Positions 26,514 to 34,691 of a stretch of DNA of 64,000 nt are shown piece after piece; position 1 is the first letter of the stretch, and each line of letters begins with the position of its first letter. Under the pieces are notes generated by a model, which worked only from the letters and a program-made list of their open reading frames with translations, had not been told where the DNA came from and ran no database searches. Source of the DNA: Pseudomonas eucalypticola. GTDB lineage: Bacteria; Pseudomonadota; Gammaproteobacteria; Pseudomonadales; Pseudomonadaceae. The stretch is taken from NCBI RefSeq assembly GCF_013374995.1, contig NZ_CP056030.1, positions 1,768,501 through 1,832,500 on the forward strand, written 5' to 3'. A program made the position numbers and the translations under genes.

Positions 26514-27000
26514 GTTTGCGGATCCAGGTCTCGACCGAGTGGTTCAGGCCGGCGATGGCCTTGTCGTCGAGTTTGCATTCGGGCTTGTAGGCGCCCTCTA
26601 CCAGTACCATCCAGCGGGTCAGGCCGGCGGCCGGGCAGCGGTTGTCCAGGAACGCCAGCCACTGGCGGCCGTTGAGTGTGTGGCTGTGGGCGTTGGGGTA
26701 ATGGTTGCGGCACAGGCGCTTGAGCAGGGCGTTGATCTGCTGCAGCCAGGCACCGGCCGGCGCGCCGTCGTAGGGTTTGGGCAGGCGCGCCAGTTCCGCC
26801 AGGGCTTCCTGGCGAACCGGGTCCAGCGGCTGCTCCGGGGTTTGCTCGGCGGCGCGCTTGGGCAGCAAGTGGCGCAGCCGCCACAGGCCCCAGGCCAATG
26901 CAGGTAGCAGGGCCAGCAGCACCCACCAGCCCGGCGCCGGTGGCCACAGGCTGATGGCCGGTGGCGGGATCAGCGGTTGCAGCTCGGCCAGGCTGCTCAT
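26506..27000 (-). CDS. DUF4381 membrane protein
   Basis: A 164-residue protein with one membrane helix (WWVLLALLPALAWGLWRL) preceded by a Pro-rich segment (LQPLIPPPAISLWPPAPG). The cytosolic C-terminal part is helical, with GAWLQQINALLKRLCRNHYP. It matches the DUF4381 family always found between the DUF58 and VWA genes of Bat-type operons. The biochemical role is unknown. It overlaps both neighbours. Confidence 0.8.
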   Translation of the reverse strand: MSSLAELQPLIPPPAISLWPPAPGWWVLLALLPALAWGLWRLRHLLPKRAAEQTPEQPLDPVRQEALAELARLPKPYDGAPAGAWLQQINALLKRLCRNHYPNAHSHTLNGRQWLAFLDNRCPAAGLTRWMVLVEGAYKPECKLDDKAIAGLNHSVETWIRKHV

Positions 27001-27946
27001 TGGCTTTTGCCCGGTTTGTGTGGGTTCAGGTAGGCGCGCAGTTGTTCGATCATTTCGCTCTGGGTGCTCAGGGAAATCATCAGCACCCGCAGCTTCTGCG
27101 CCAGGCGCTCCCAGCGGGCGATACGCGCCTCGCTCTGGGCACGGTAGGCCTTGCGCAGTTCCGGGTTGAGGGTGTCGATTTCCAACTGCGCGTCGTTCTG
27201 GGCGAAGCGCAGCAGGCCGGCAGCGGGCAGGGCGTGGTCCAGAGGGTCGGACAAAGGCAGCAACAGCAGGTCGCAGTGGCGCGACAACAGGCTCAGTTGT
27301 TGCTCGGCGGCGCTGCTCAGCGCCCGTTCGTCACAGATGATGAACGCCAGGCTGCCCGGGCGAAGCACTTCCCGGGCGCGGCGCAGGGCCATGCTCAGGG
27401 CTTCGTCGTCGTGGCGACGGTCGGCGTGCAACGACTGGTTTACGCGCACCAGGCGGTTGAGCAGTTGCAACAGACTTTGCTTGCTGCGCCGCGGCTTCAC
27501 CTCGTAGAACTCGCCGTCGCCGTACACCAGGCCGCCGATGCGGTCATTGTGCCCCAGTGCGGCCCAGCCGATCAGCGCGGCGGCCTGGGCGGCCAGCACC
27601 GACTTGAACATCAGCCCCGAGCCAAAGAATAGCCGCTGGCTTTGCTCCACCAGGATGTAGATGGGCCGTTCACGCTCCTCATGAAAGAGCTTGGTGTGCG
27701 GTTCCTGGGTACGGGCGGTCACCCGCCAATCTATGCTGCGCACGTCGTCGCCGGCCTGGTAGACGCGCACCTGGTCGAAGTCCACGCCGCGCCCGCGCAG
27801 CTTGGAGTGGTGCAGGCCGATCAGCGGGCTGCGCTGGCCGGGGGTGGAGAACAGCTGTACTTCGCGCACGCGGTGGCGCATCTCGATCAGCTCGGCGAGG
27901 CTGACGCAAATGCCGGGCTCGGCCTGCAGTGGGGTCGACATGGTGG

Positions 27947-27950
<4 letters not shown>
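26997..27950 (-). CDS. DUF58 protein of the Bat operon
   Basis: A 317-residue cytosolic protein with the DUF58 signature YQAGDDVRSIDWRVTARTQEPHTKLFHEE near residue 78, followed by a VWA-like fold. No membrane helices are seen, unlike the DUF58 protein at 41178. DUF58 proteins pair one-to-one with MoxR ATPases. It overlaps the MoxR gene by 4 bp. Confidence 0.88.
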
Positions 27951-28906
<956 letters not shown>

Positions 28907-29089
28907 CGATGAAGGTTCCTGGAGAGGGTGGCCGGGGCGGGCGTCGAGGTAACGGCCGGGCCGGGGGCACTACTTTAATCTATCCAGGGGGGGCGGGGGG
29001 AGGTTGGCAGGTGGGAAATGTTGGATTTGCGAGGTGAGACGGTTTTCGGGTGCTCCCGTATTTCAAGATGGCAGGTAGGGTGGCCTGCA

Positions 29090-29120
29090 GATCGAGCGCC
29101 GCCCCCCGCGGCGCTCGATC
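29090..29120 (-). terminator. Perfect 13-bp hairpin at the end of the patatin gene
   Basis: GATCGAGCGCCGC (29090-29102) pairs perfectly with GCGGCGCTCGATC (29108-29120) around five C. The hairpin includes two bases of the patatin stop codon and separates that gene from the MoxR operon about 180 bp further on. There is no U-tract, so it may stabilise the mRNA end or need Rho. Confidence 0.55.
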
Positions 29121-30159
29121 AGCGCTTCTCCCGCTCATAGCTGTCCAGCGTATCCCGAGCGATCTCGCGTCCCAGGGCAATCAGCTCCGGCGCCTTGTAG
29201 AACTCGAAAAACCGGCACACCCGCTTGGGCACATTGATGAGTATGTCCGGTGGGTAGCCGGCGATCTTGTACTGCGCCAAGGAGGTCTGCATCACCTCGA
29301 AACTCTGGTTGATCAGGTCCAGCAACGACGCTGGCCCGATGTTCTCGACGATCACCGAGCCGGTCGCCGAACTGGGCGCGCCATCTTCCTCCGGCGCCGC
29401 CGGCTGCCGGGCGCTGGGCACGGTCGCGTCCGCCAACCAGGGGTTGGGCAACTCTGCCGCCGCAGGTTTGAGCGCTCGCTGCTCCAGTTGCAGCAAAACC
29501 TCGGCCTGCTTGCGCCGAAACGGCAAGTGCGACCCCAGGGAGTTGAGCAACGCGTCAAAACGCATCTTGAACGCTGCCGGCCGTTCGATCACCGGCAACT
29601 GGTACTGTTTCTGGTTGGTGGAGTTGAGGTTCACCGCAATGATCAGGTCGCAATGGCTGGACACCACCGGCACGATGGGCAAGGGGTTCAACAACCCGCC
29701 ATCCACCAGCGTGCGGTTGCCTTGCACCACCGGGGTGAACAGGCTGGGAATGGCTGCCGAGGCGCGCATGGCCTGGTGCAGGCAGCCTTCCTGGAACCAG
29801 ATTTCCTGCTGGTTGGTCAGGTCGGTGGCGACCGCCGTGTAGGGAATGCGCAGGTCTTCGATGTTCAGCTCGCCGACGATCTTGCGGATCTGCCCGAACA
29901 CCTTTTCCCCGCGAATGGCCCCCAGGCGGAAGCTCACGTCCACCAGGCGCAGTACATCCAGGTAGTCCAGGCTTTCGATCCAGCGGCGGTATTCGTCCAG
30001 CTTGCCGGCAGCATAGATGCCGCCGACCACCGCGCCCATGGAACAGCCCGCCACGCAAGCGATGTCATAACCCCGACGTTCGATTTCCTCGATGACGCCA
30101 ATGTGCGCATACCCCCGGGCGCCGCCGGAGCCCAGTACCAATGCAACGCGTTTCTTCAT
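29119..30159 (-). CDS. Patatin-like phospholipase (RssA type)
   Basis: A 346-residue serine acyl hydrolase. The oxyanion-hole motif is GSGGARGYAHIG (residue 10 on), the nucleophile Ser sits in GCSMG (about 41), and the catalytic Asp in LVDGGLLNP (about 157). The C-terminal third is Gln/Ala-rich with LINQSFEVMQTSLAQYKIAGYPPDILINVP near residue 275. ATG 30159 (MKKRVALVLG) is chosen because it directly precedes the glycine-rich loop and has a G-rich ribosome site. Cytosolic, probably membrane-associated. The substrate is unknown. Confidence 0.9.
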   Translation of the reverse strand: MKKRVALVLGSGGARGYAHIGVIEEIERRGYDIACVAGCSMGAVVGGIYAAGKLDEYRRWIESLDYLDVLRLVDVSFRLGAIRGEKVFGQIRKIVGELNIEDLRIPYTAVATDLTNQQEIWFQEGCLHQAMRASAAIPSLFTPVVQGNRTLVDGGLLNPLPIVPVVSSHCDLIIAVNLNSTNQKQYQLPVIERPAAFKMRFDALLNSLGSHLPFRRKQAEVLLQLEQRALKPAAAELPNPWLADATVPSARQPAAPEEDGAPSSATGSVIVENIGPASLLDLINQSFEVMQTSLAQYKIAGYPPDILINVPKRVCRFFEFYKAPELIALGREIARDTLDSYEREKR

Positions 30160-30278
30160 GTGTGAGCCCCCCGGGACCGTTGCGGTGGTTGGTGCGCTCA
30201 CAATGCGCCATCGGGTGGGGGAGGGACAAGGGCGATGGGTTGGCTTTCATTATTCTTTACGTTCTGTGAAATACGCTT

Positions 30279-30617
30279 ACAGGCTATCGAACTCCGGCGC
30301 CAGTTCCTGCAGCATCCGCAGCCCCTGCATAGGAACGGCTTCCCTTGCGTTTGCCCGTACCGCTCAGCACTTTTGCCCATGCGCCGTCCAGGCTGTCGTA
30401 TTGGTAGCGTCCCTCGCTATGAACTTGCGCCCCGACGATGGTCTGTGACCACACTAAGCGGTTCTTGTGGTTGTACTTGAAATACTGCACCTGCCGCTGC
30501 CCACTACGCTTCTCGATCAGGTTGGCCCACGGGTCATATCGGTAGTCGTTGAGCAGCACCCGCGTCGGCACGCTGGGGTTGGTGACCTTCGAGAGCTTTT
30601 CTGCCGGAACGCTGAAT
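30279..30617 (-). pseudogene. Rhs core fragment, internally collapsed and frameshifted
   Basis: A minus-strand Rhs core piece reading [25 protein letters not shown] and then directly [19 protein letters not shown]. About 70 residues present in the other copies between NDYR and YRYDPWG are deleted at a shared YR. After QYDSL one G is missing, shifting the frame, but DNA homology continues to GATAGCCTGT at 30279. The piece lies at the far end of the island and cannot encode a functional tip. It shows the greatest divergence of all the Rhs copies here. Confidence 0.8.
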
Positions 30618-30636
30618 GAGTATTCTGGGAAAGAGC

Positions 30637-31032
30637 CTAATCGATTTTGTTTCCGCCAATCCACAGCCCTCTTCTGGATAAAGAACAACCTAATTCGATA
30701 AAAGCACAACCAATCATTTCATCATTGACAACAATGCAATCCCCAGAAAACACATCGCTTTTCATTGGGTAAACTCTAACCTTCTCCTCACCGACAAGCA
30801 ATGACAAGCTTTCAGCCAACTCAGCTAACCCTATAGTCTTTTTATCAAGATCGCCAGACTTGACTACTCGCTGATTAATCTTAAATAGCAGCAGCCTAAC
30901 ACTCTCCTCATAAGGAGTGCCAACGTGCAGACTGTCAGAACTAAGGATTTCATTCAAATCCAAAACCCAACTTTCTGTTTTTTTTGGAAGAGTGGACTTC
31001 AGGTAATTTATATTTTCCATAAATTTAGCCAT
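30637..31032 (-). CDS. Candidate immunity protein for the ART-like Rhs tip
   Basis: A 131-residue A+T-rich gene whose ATG at 31032 overlaps the TGA of the orphan Rhs tip by one base (TGATG); a TTG one codon earlier is also open. The product (MAKFMENINYLKSTLPKKTE onward) is acidic, cytosolic and without a recognised domain. Position, coupling and composition are those of an immunity gene following its toxin. The family is not recognised. Confidence 0.6.
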   Translation of the reverse strand: MAKFMENINYLKSTLPKKTESWVLDLNEILSSDSLHVGTPYEESVRLLLFKINQRVVKSGDLDKKTIGLAELAESLSLLVGEEKVRVYPMKSDVFSGDCIVVNDEMIGCAFIELGCSLSRRGLWIGGNKID

Positions 31033-32481
31033 CAAAAAGGGTTGACTGTAACATCGGAGCGCGTTCCTAGTTGCAGCATCTCAACCTCACCCCAATCATT
31101 TATGTGGGTCCAGCCCCATGACCATGAAGCCCCCTGAGGAGGAGCACCCACAGGAACGCTGAGGAGTATCCCTCCGGGCCCGTCTTTGTTGGCATGCCCC
31201 AGAGCCAATTCTCTGTTTGGGGTCCATGATACATATTGGCTTTGCCCTGTTAGTCCGCCATCGGCGTGCTGTTCTGGAGTCAGGTCGGCATGTGGATTTG
31301 CGGGTTTGACGACACCATTTTTGGCATTTTCCAGTTCCGGGTGTTTTGCGCTTACCCCTCGATACAACCTGCTCTCGCCGCAATTCAAGCCTAGCGAATC
31401 AATCCACCCGATAGGGCTAGGCGCATACCGATATAGGTTAAAACCGCCATCCAAACCTATCGGATCCTGCGTTATAAACCGCCCAATCTCAGGATCGTAA
31501 TACCGAAACGTATTGTAGTGCAGCCCCGTCTCACCATCGAAATACTGACCCTGGAACCGTAGGTTCTGCTCAACCTCAGCCACCGCCAGTGTCTCGATGC
31601 TCCCCCACGCCTTGTACGTCGCCTGCCAGACGATCCGCCCTTCGCCGTCGGTCATCTCCAGCGGCGTACCGATCTGGTCCGTGTGGTAGTAGTAACGCTG
31701 CTGGGCCTCGCCTTCCGTGCGGTCCACCCGCGCCAGCGGCGCATAGCTCCCCGGCTCATAGAGGTACAGGCTATCGCGCTCCGGCGTCAGCTCCTGCAGC
31801 ATTCGCAGGCCCTGCCAGAGGAACCGCTTCTCCTGCACCTGCCCGTCCTGTTCAGCACTCTTGCCGATCCGCCGTCCCAGGCTGTCGTACTGGTAGCGCC
31901 CCTTGCTGTGCAGGCGCCCCTGCACCAAGGTCTCCGAAGCAACCAGCCGGTTCTCGCAGTCATACTTGAAATACTGCACCTGCCGCTGCCCGCTGCGCTT
32001 CTCGATCAGGTTGCCCCACGGGTCATAGCGGTACTCGTTGTTCTGCCAATTGCGCAGGCGGTTGTCCTTCACCTTGTCGAACTGGCTGGTGCCGAAGTTC
32101 AGCCGGTTCGCCGCCGGGTCGTAACGAAACTCCTCGCTGGTCATCAGCTTGCCGGTTTCGCGGCCGTGCAATTGGCCGTTGGCTTCATACTCGTAGCGGA
32201 TTTCACCGCGCAGTTGATCCAGGGTACGGATCAGCTCGCCGGCAGGGTCGTATTCGTACTGACGCTGCACGGCATTGCGGTAGTCGTTGAGCAGCACCCG
32301 CGTCGGCACGTTGGGGTTGGTGACCTTCGAGAGCTTTTCGGCCGGGACGCTAGACGCGTATTGCCAGGCCTTGCGGCCCATGGCGTCGTAGCCGAAGCAG
32401 CTGGTGAGTTTGCCCTGGGTGCGGTAGACCTCGCGGTGCAGGTCGTCGCGTTCGAAGTCGCTGATGACCTGGCCGTCGAGG
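31032..32481 (-). pseudogene. Orphan Rhs tip: truncated core plus ADP-ribosyltransferase-like toxin
   Basis: Rhs homology starts abruptly at 32481 (LDGQVISDF). An ATG exists only at 32381, giving 449 residues to the TGA at 31032. The core part is colinear and nearly identical to residues about 909-1248 of the full Rhs gene. The variable tip (last 117 residues) has LYRGV, then YVSWTP about 45 residues later, then GEVEML near the end, a possible R / S-T / ExE arrangement of arginine-type ADP-ribosyltransferases. The usual DPxGL cleavage motif reads DSLGL. It lacks N-terminus, PAAR and its own start signal, so it is a silent cassette unless recombined into the full gene. Confidence 0.8.
31461..32481. 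repeat. Direct repeat of Rhs core, copy B (1.02 kb)
   Basis: Matches copy A at 35168-36188 with a constant offset of 3,707 bp and no indels at the ends checked. Both copies are in the same orientation. Confidence 0.85.
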
Positions 32482-32533
32482 GCAATTAGGTAGATGCATG
32501 TTGGATATATGACCTAGTATTATGGTCTAGAAA

Positions 32534-32650
32534 CTACTGGCATACCGCTCCCGCATTCTTAATAGACGTAATTTTTGATCCATATCCTAGATTTTTAGGA
32601 AAAAAGCCATCTCCCCAACCAAGTTCTAGACCACTCCCACTCGGCGACAT
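32534..32650 (-). other. Short coupled ORF after the second SUKH gene
   Basis: ATG 32650 overlaps the SUKH stop (TAATG) and opens 38 codons (MSPSGSGLELGWGDGFFPKN onward, ending AGAVCQ). It may be the remnant of another toxin tip or immunity gene carried with the module. No family is recognised. The rest of the 168-bp space between the SUKH gene and the orphan Rhs tip shows no other feature. Confidence 0.3.
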
Positions 32651-33075
32651 TACTCCTCTGCCCCGGACTCAACCGCGGAGAGAAACTCCTCAAATGAAGA
32701 AATGACTTTTTCTAAACGAGACTCGCCTTGAATCCAGAGGTATACAACACCGCAATCCGCATCCCTTACGGAAAGCATAAAGGTATTCCCTCCATCATCG
32801 TAAGCGAACGGAACCAGCCCTTTCAGCAAGCTATATTCTTCGCCGAGACGCATCAAAAGCTGCTCAATAGATGGCCTGCCATACTTGACTGGATTAAATC
32901 CATTTATACTAAATACATACTCATCCCCATCAAAGTCCCCACTAGGAGGAAACCCTCCATTATGCCGAAGATAAAGGACCTTAAAGGCATTTGGAAGAGT
33001 GCCACCAGCGAGTCGCTCCAACTCAGAAAAATCGCCAATATCAATATTTTGCGAAGCATCATCTAACGTTAGCAT
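32650..33075 (-). CDS. Orphan SUKH (SMI1/KNR4) immunity protein
   Basis: A 141-residue protein of the SUKH immunity superfamily: DFSELERLAGGTLPNAFKVLYLRHNGGFP in the first half and GLVPFAYDDGGNTFMLSV near residue 87. It is a clear paralogue of the immunity protein at 34278 (same spacing of LAGG, LP, RNGG and LVPFA-D-GGN). Its ATG overlaps by 7 nt the stop of a leftover WHH-toxin tail, exactly as in the intact pair. It probably protects against a WHH nuclease whose gene has been lost here. Confidence 0.85.
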   Translation of the reverse strand: MLTLDDASQNIDIGDFSELERLAGGTLPNAFKVLYLRHNGGFPPSGDFDGDEYVFSINGFNPVKYGRPSIEQLLMRLGEEYSLLKGLVPFAYDDGGNTFMLSVRDADCGVVYLWIQGESRLEKVISSFEEFLSAVESGAEE

Positions 33076-33143
33076 GCTGTTCCTCCAACTTTTTTTGCTG
33101 CACTAGGGCGTCGGGCCGGGAATGTGTAGGACTTACCTGTGGC
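33069..33143 (-). pseudogene. Last 24 codons of a lost WHH-type Rhs toxin
   Basis: The minus-strand frame reads ATGKSYTFPARRPSAAKKVG and ends GTAC-stop. The intact Rhs tip ends ATGKSYIF...[11 protein letters not shown]. The match fixes this as the C-terminus of a second WHH toxin. Everything before it has been deleted down to a 59-bp Rhs core scrap. It still carries the 7-nt overlap with its immunity gene. Confidence 0.85.
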
Positions 33144-33202
33144 GGGTTTCGACGGCGGTGTCGCCGACCACGCGCTTGACGTCGGTCAGGCGGCCCAGGG
33201 GG
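33144..33202 (-). repeat. 59-bp Rhs core scrap
   Basis: Matches 37681-37739 of the full Rhs gene with one mismatch (GACGTC against GACCTC). It abuts the WHH remnant, so the junction marks a deletion of several kilobases inside a former full-length rhs gene. Confidence 0.85.
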
Positions 33203-33282
33203 ATGATCGTAGGTTACTTCAATAATCAAAATCTTTCGCAGCCCAAACAGCGCTGCGAACTCCAAACTTAGTTATTCATAGG

Positions 33283-33771
33283 CTACTCATCTAGCCCGGA
33301 TTCCAACTCTAGATTGTCCAAAAACACGCTGAATGAAGAAGCTAGAATTTTTTGGGCAGCTAGGTGATTAGCTGCCGAACTCCTATCCGGGCGAAAGGCA
33401 TCCGTAGCATAAAACTGCACCGTGCCATTAAGCATATCCAAACAGAAAAAATTACCACCATCATCAACCGCGAACGGTAACAGGGTGTGAGGTATTACAT
33501 CACGCATCAACATAAATTGATAGCATCCCAAAATATCTTCTGTACCAGCTGAATCAACATCCTTAGCAATAAACTTGAAATCTGCTATCTGCATAGGATC
33601 ATAACCATCATCAGTTACTACCCAGCTTTTTTCTGGCAAAACTCCACCATTATAATTTAAATATAGATCCACAAATTATTTGGGTAGTTTGAACCCCAAC
33701 TTATATTCCAACCTATGAATATCTTCCAGAAAAATTTTAGAATACGGTCGACGCAGAACAAAGTCACTCAT
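33283..33771 (-). pseudogene. SUKH immunity gene broken by a single in-frame stop
   Basis: Translation from ATG 33771 (GGAG 5 bp upstream) gives MSDFVLRRPYSKIFLEDIHR and LEYKLGFKLPK, then TAA at 33676-33678, then in the same frame FVDLYLNYNGGVLPEKSWV and 120 more residues. LPK-x-(F/Y)-VDLYLNYNGG is the usual SUKH continuation, so the stop replaces one residue (GAA to TAA would suffice). GTG two codons after the stop could allow restart, yielding a 129-residue N-truncated protein. The remainder (LLPFAVDDGGNFFCLD) is intact. Its toxin is missing. Confidence 0.85.
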
Positions 33772-33847
33772 ATTGACTCCTTTAGAACGTCACGCTTGAT
33801 GTTTTAGGAGCTCGCCCTTTGAGCCAGCCCTGCGAATGTGAAATTCC

Positions 33848-34124
33848 ACAGGCTATCGCGCTCCGGCGTCAGCTCCTGCAGCATCCGCAGGCCCTGCCAC
33901 AGGAAGCGTTTTTCCTCTAGGCGGCCATCCTGCTCAGACGTCTTGCCGATCCGGCGCCCCAGGCTGTCGTACTGGTAGCGCCCCTCGCTGTGAACTTGCG
34001 CCCCGACGATGGTCTGTGACCACACCAACCGGTTCTCACGGTCGTACCTGAAATACTGCACCTGCCGCTGCCCGCTGCGCTTCTCGATCAGGTTGCCCCA
34101 CGGGTCATAGCGGTACTCGTTGTT
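33848..34124 (-). pseudogene. Rhs core fragment without a tip
   Basis: Colinear with 35473-35749 of the full gene (offset 1,625 bp). It reads [20 protein letters not shown] to ELTPERDSL and then runs into unrelated DNA. An open frame spans 33804-34247, but both ends are non-Rhs, so this is a chimera and not a gene. It precedes the broken SUKH gene and marks where a third toxin module once stood. Confidence 0.85.
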
Positions 34125-34191
34125 GCCATGTGACGCAGAGACTCCACCCACGCCCTCCGGGGAGCAACCTTTTATAGCCCACCTCAATTCA

Positions 34192-34233
34192 AACGGCCGC
34201 AACTCTAGTGTCAGGGTAGAACTGGCGGCCGTT
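34192..34233. repeat. Inverted repeat behind the WHH immunity gene
   Basis: AACGGCCGC (34192-34200) and GCGGCCGTT (34225-34233) form a perfect 9-bp stem with further partial pairing (CTA/TAG) inside. It lies between the immunity gene stop and the adjoining Rhs fragment. It may end the eagR-rhs-immunity transcript or mark an insertion boundary. Confidence 0.45.
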
Positions 34234-34277
34234 CTGGCATGACACAAGGGATAGCAAAAACTAACAAACTTGTCCCT

Positions 34278-34691
34278 TTATGCAGCAAGTCCTTTCTCAA
34301 AAAACTCGAAACTGTCAAAGACTGGTTTAAGCTCCTCCTCATCGTGTAACCAAATATAAATTTTTCCATAGTCCTCAGCCCTAAGCGACACTAGGTAGTT
34401 ATTACCCCCCTGATCGAACGCGAAAGGAACTAAACCAGCAAGAAATTCGTAGCTTTCTACTAGATCCTGATAAAGCTGCTCAATTGGTAAGTCCCCATGC
34501 TTTAGTGATTCAAAGCCATGAATATCATACACACACTCATCGCCGTAAAGCTCTTTACTTTCAAGGTATCCGCCGTTGCGCAGCAGGTAAAACTTCTTAA
34601 AAGAGCTGGGTAATGCACCACCCGCCAGTGATTCAATATGCGAAAAATCACCGAGATTTATCGGCAACTCTGAATCCTCAAAATCTAACAC
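34278..34691 (-). CDS. SUKH (SMI1/KNR4) immunity protein of the WHH Rhs toxin
   Basis: A 137-residue protein starting at GTG 34691, overlapping the toxin stop by 7 nt. SUKH features: [30 protein letters not shown] near residue 13 and [17 protein letters not shown] near 87. SUKH proteins are the most common immunity class for HNH/Endo VII-type nuclease toxins, which fits the WHH tip next to it. The gene is A+T-rich compared with the Rhs core. Confidence 0.92.
   Translation of the reverse strand: MLDFEDSELPINLGDFSHIESLAGGALPSSFKKFYLLRNGGYLESKELYGDECVYDIHGFESLKHGDLPIEQLYQDLVESYEFLAGLVPFAFDQGGNNYLVSLRAEDYGKIYIWLHDEEELKPVFDSFEFFEKGLAA

Noticed and set aside
33804..34247. 147-codon minus-strand frame with Rhs core inside
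   Set aside because: Both ends are unrelated DNA, and the Rhs part is only a fragment; treated as a chimera and described as an Rhs remnant.
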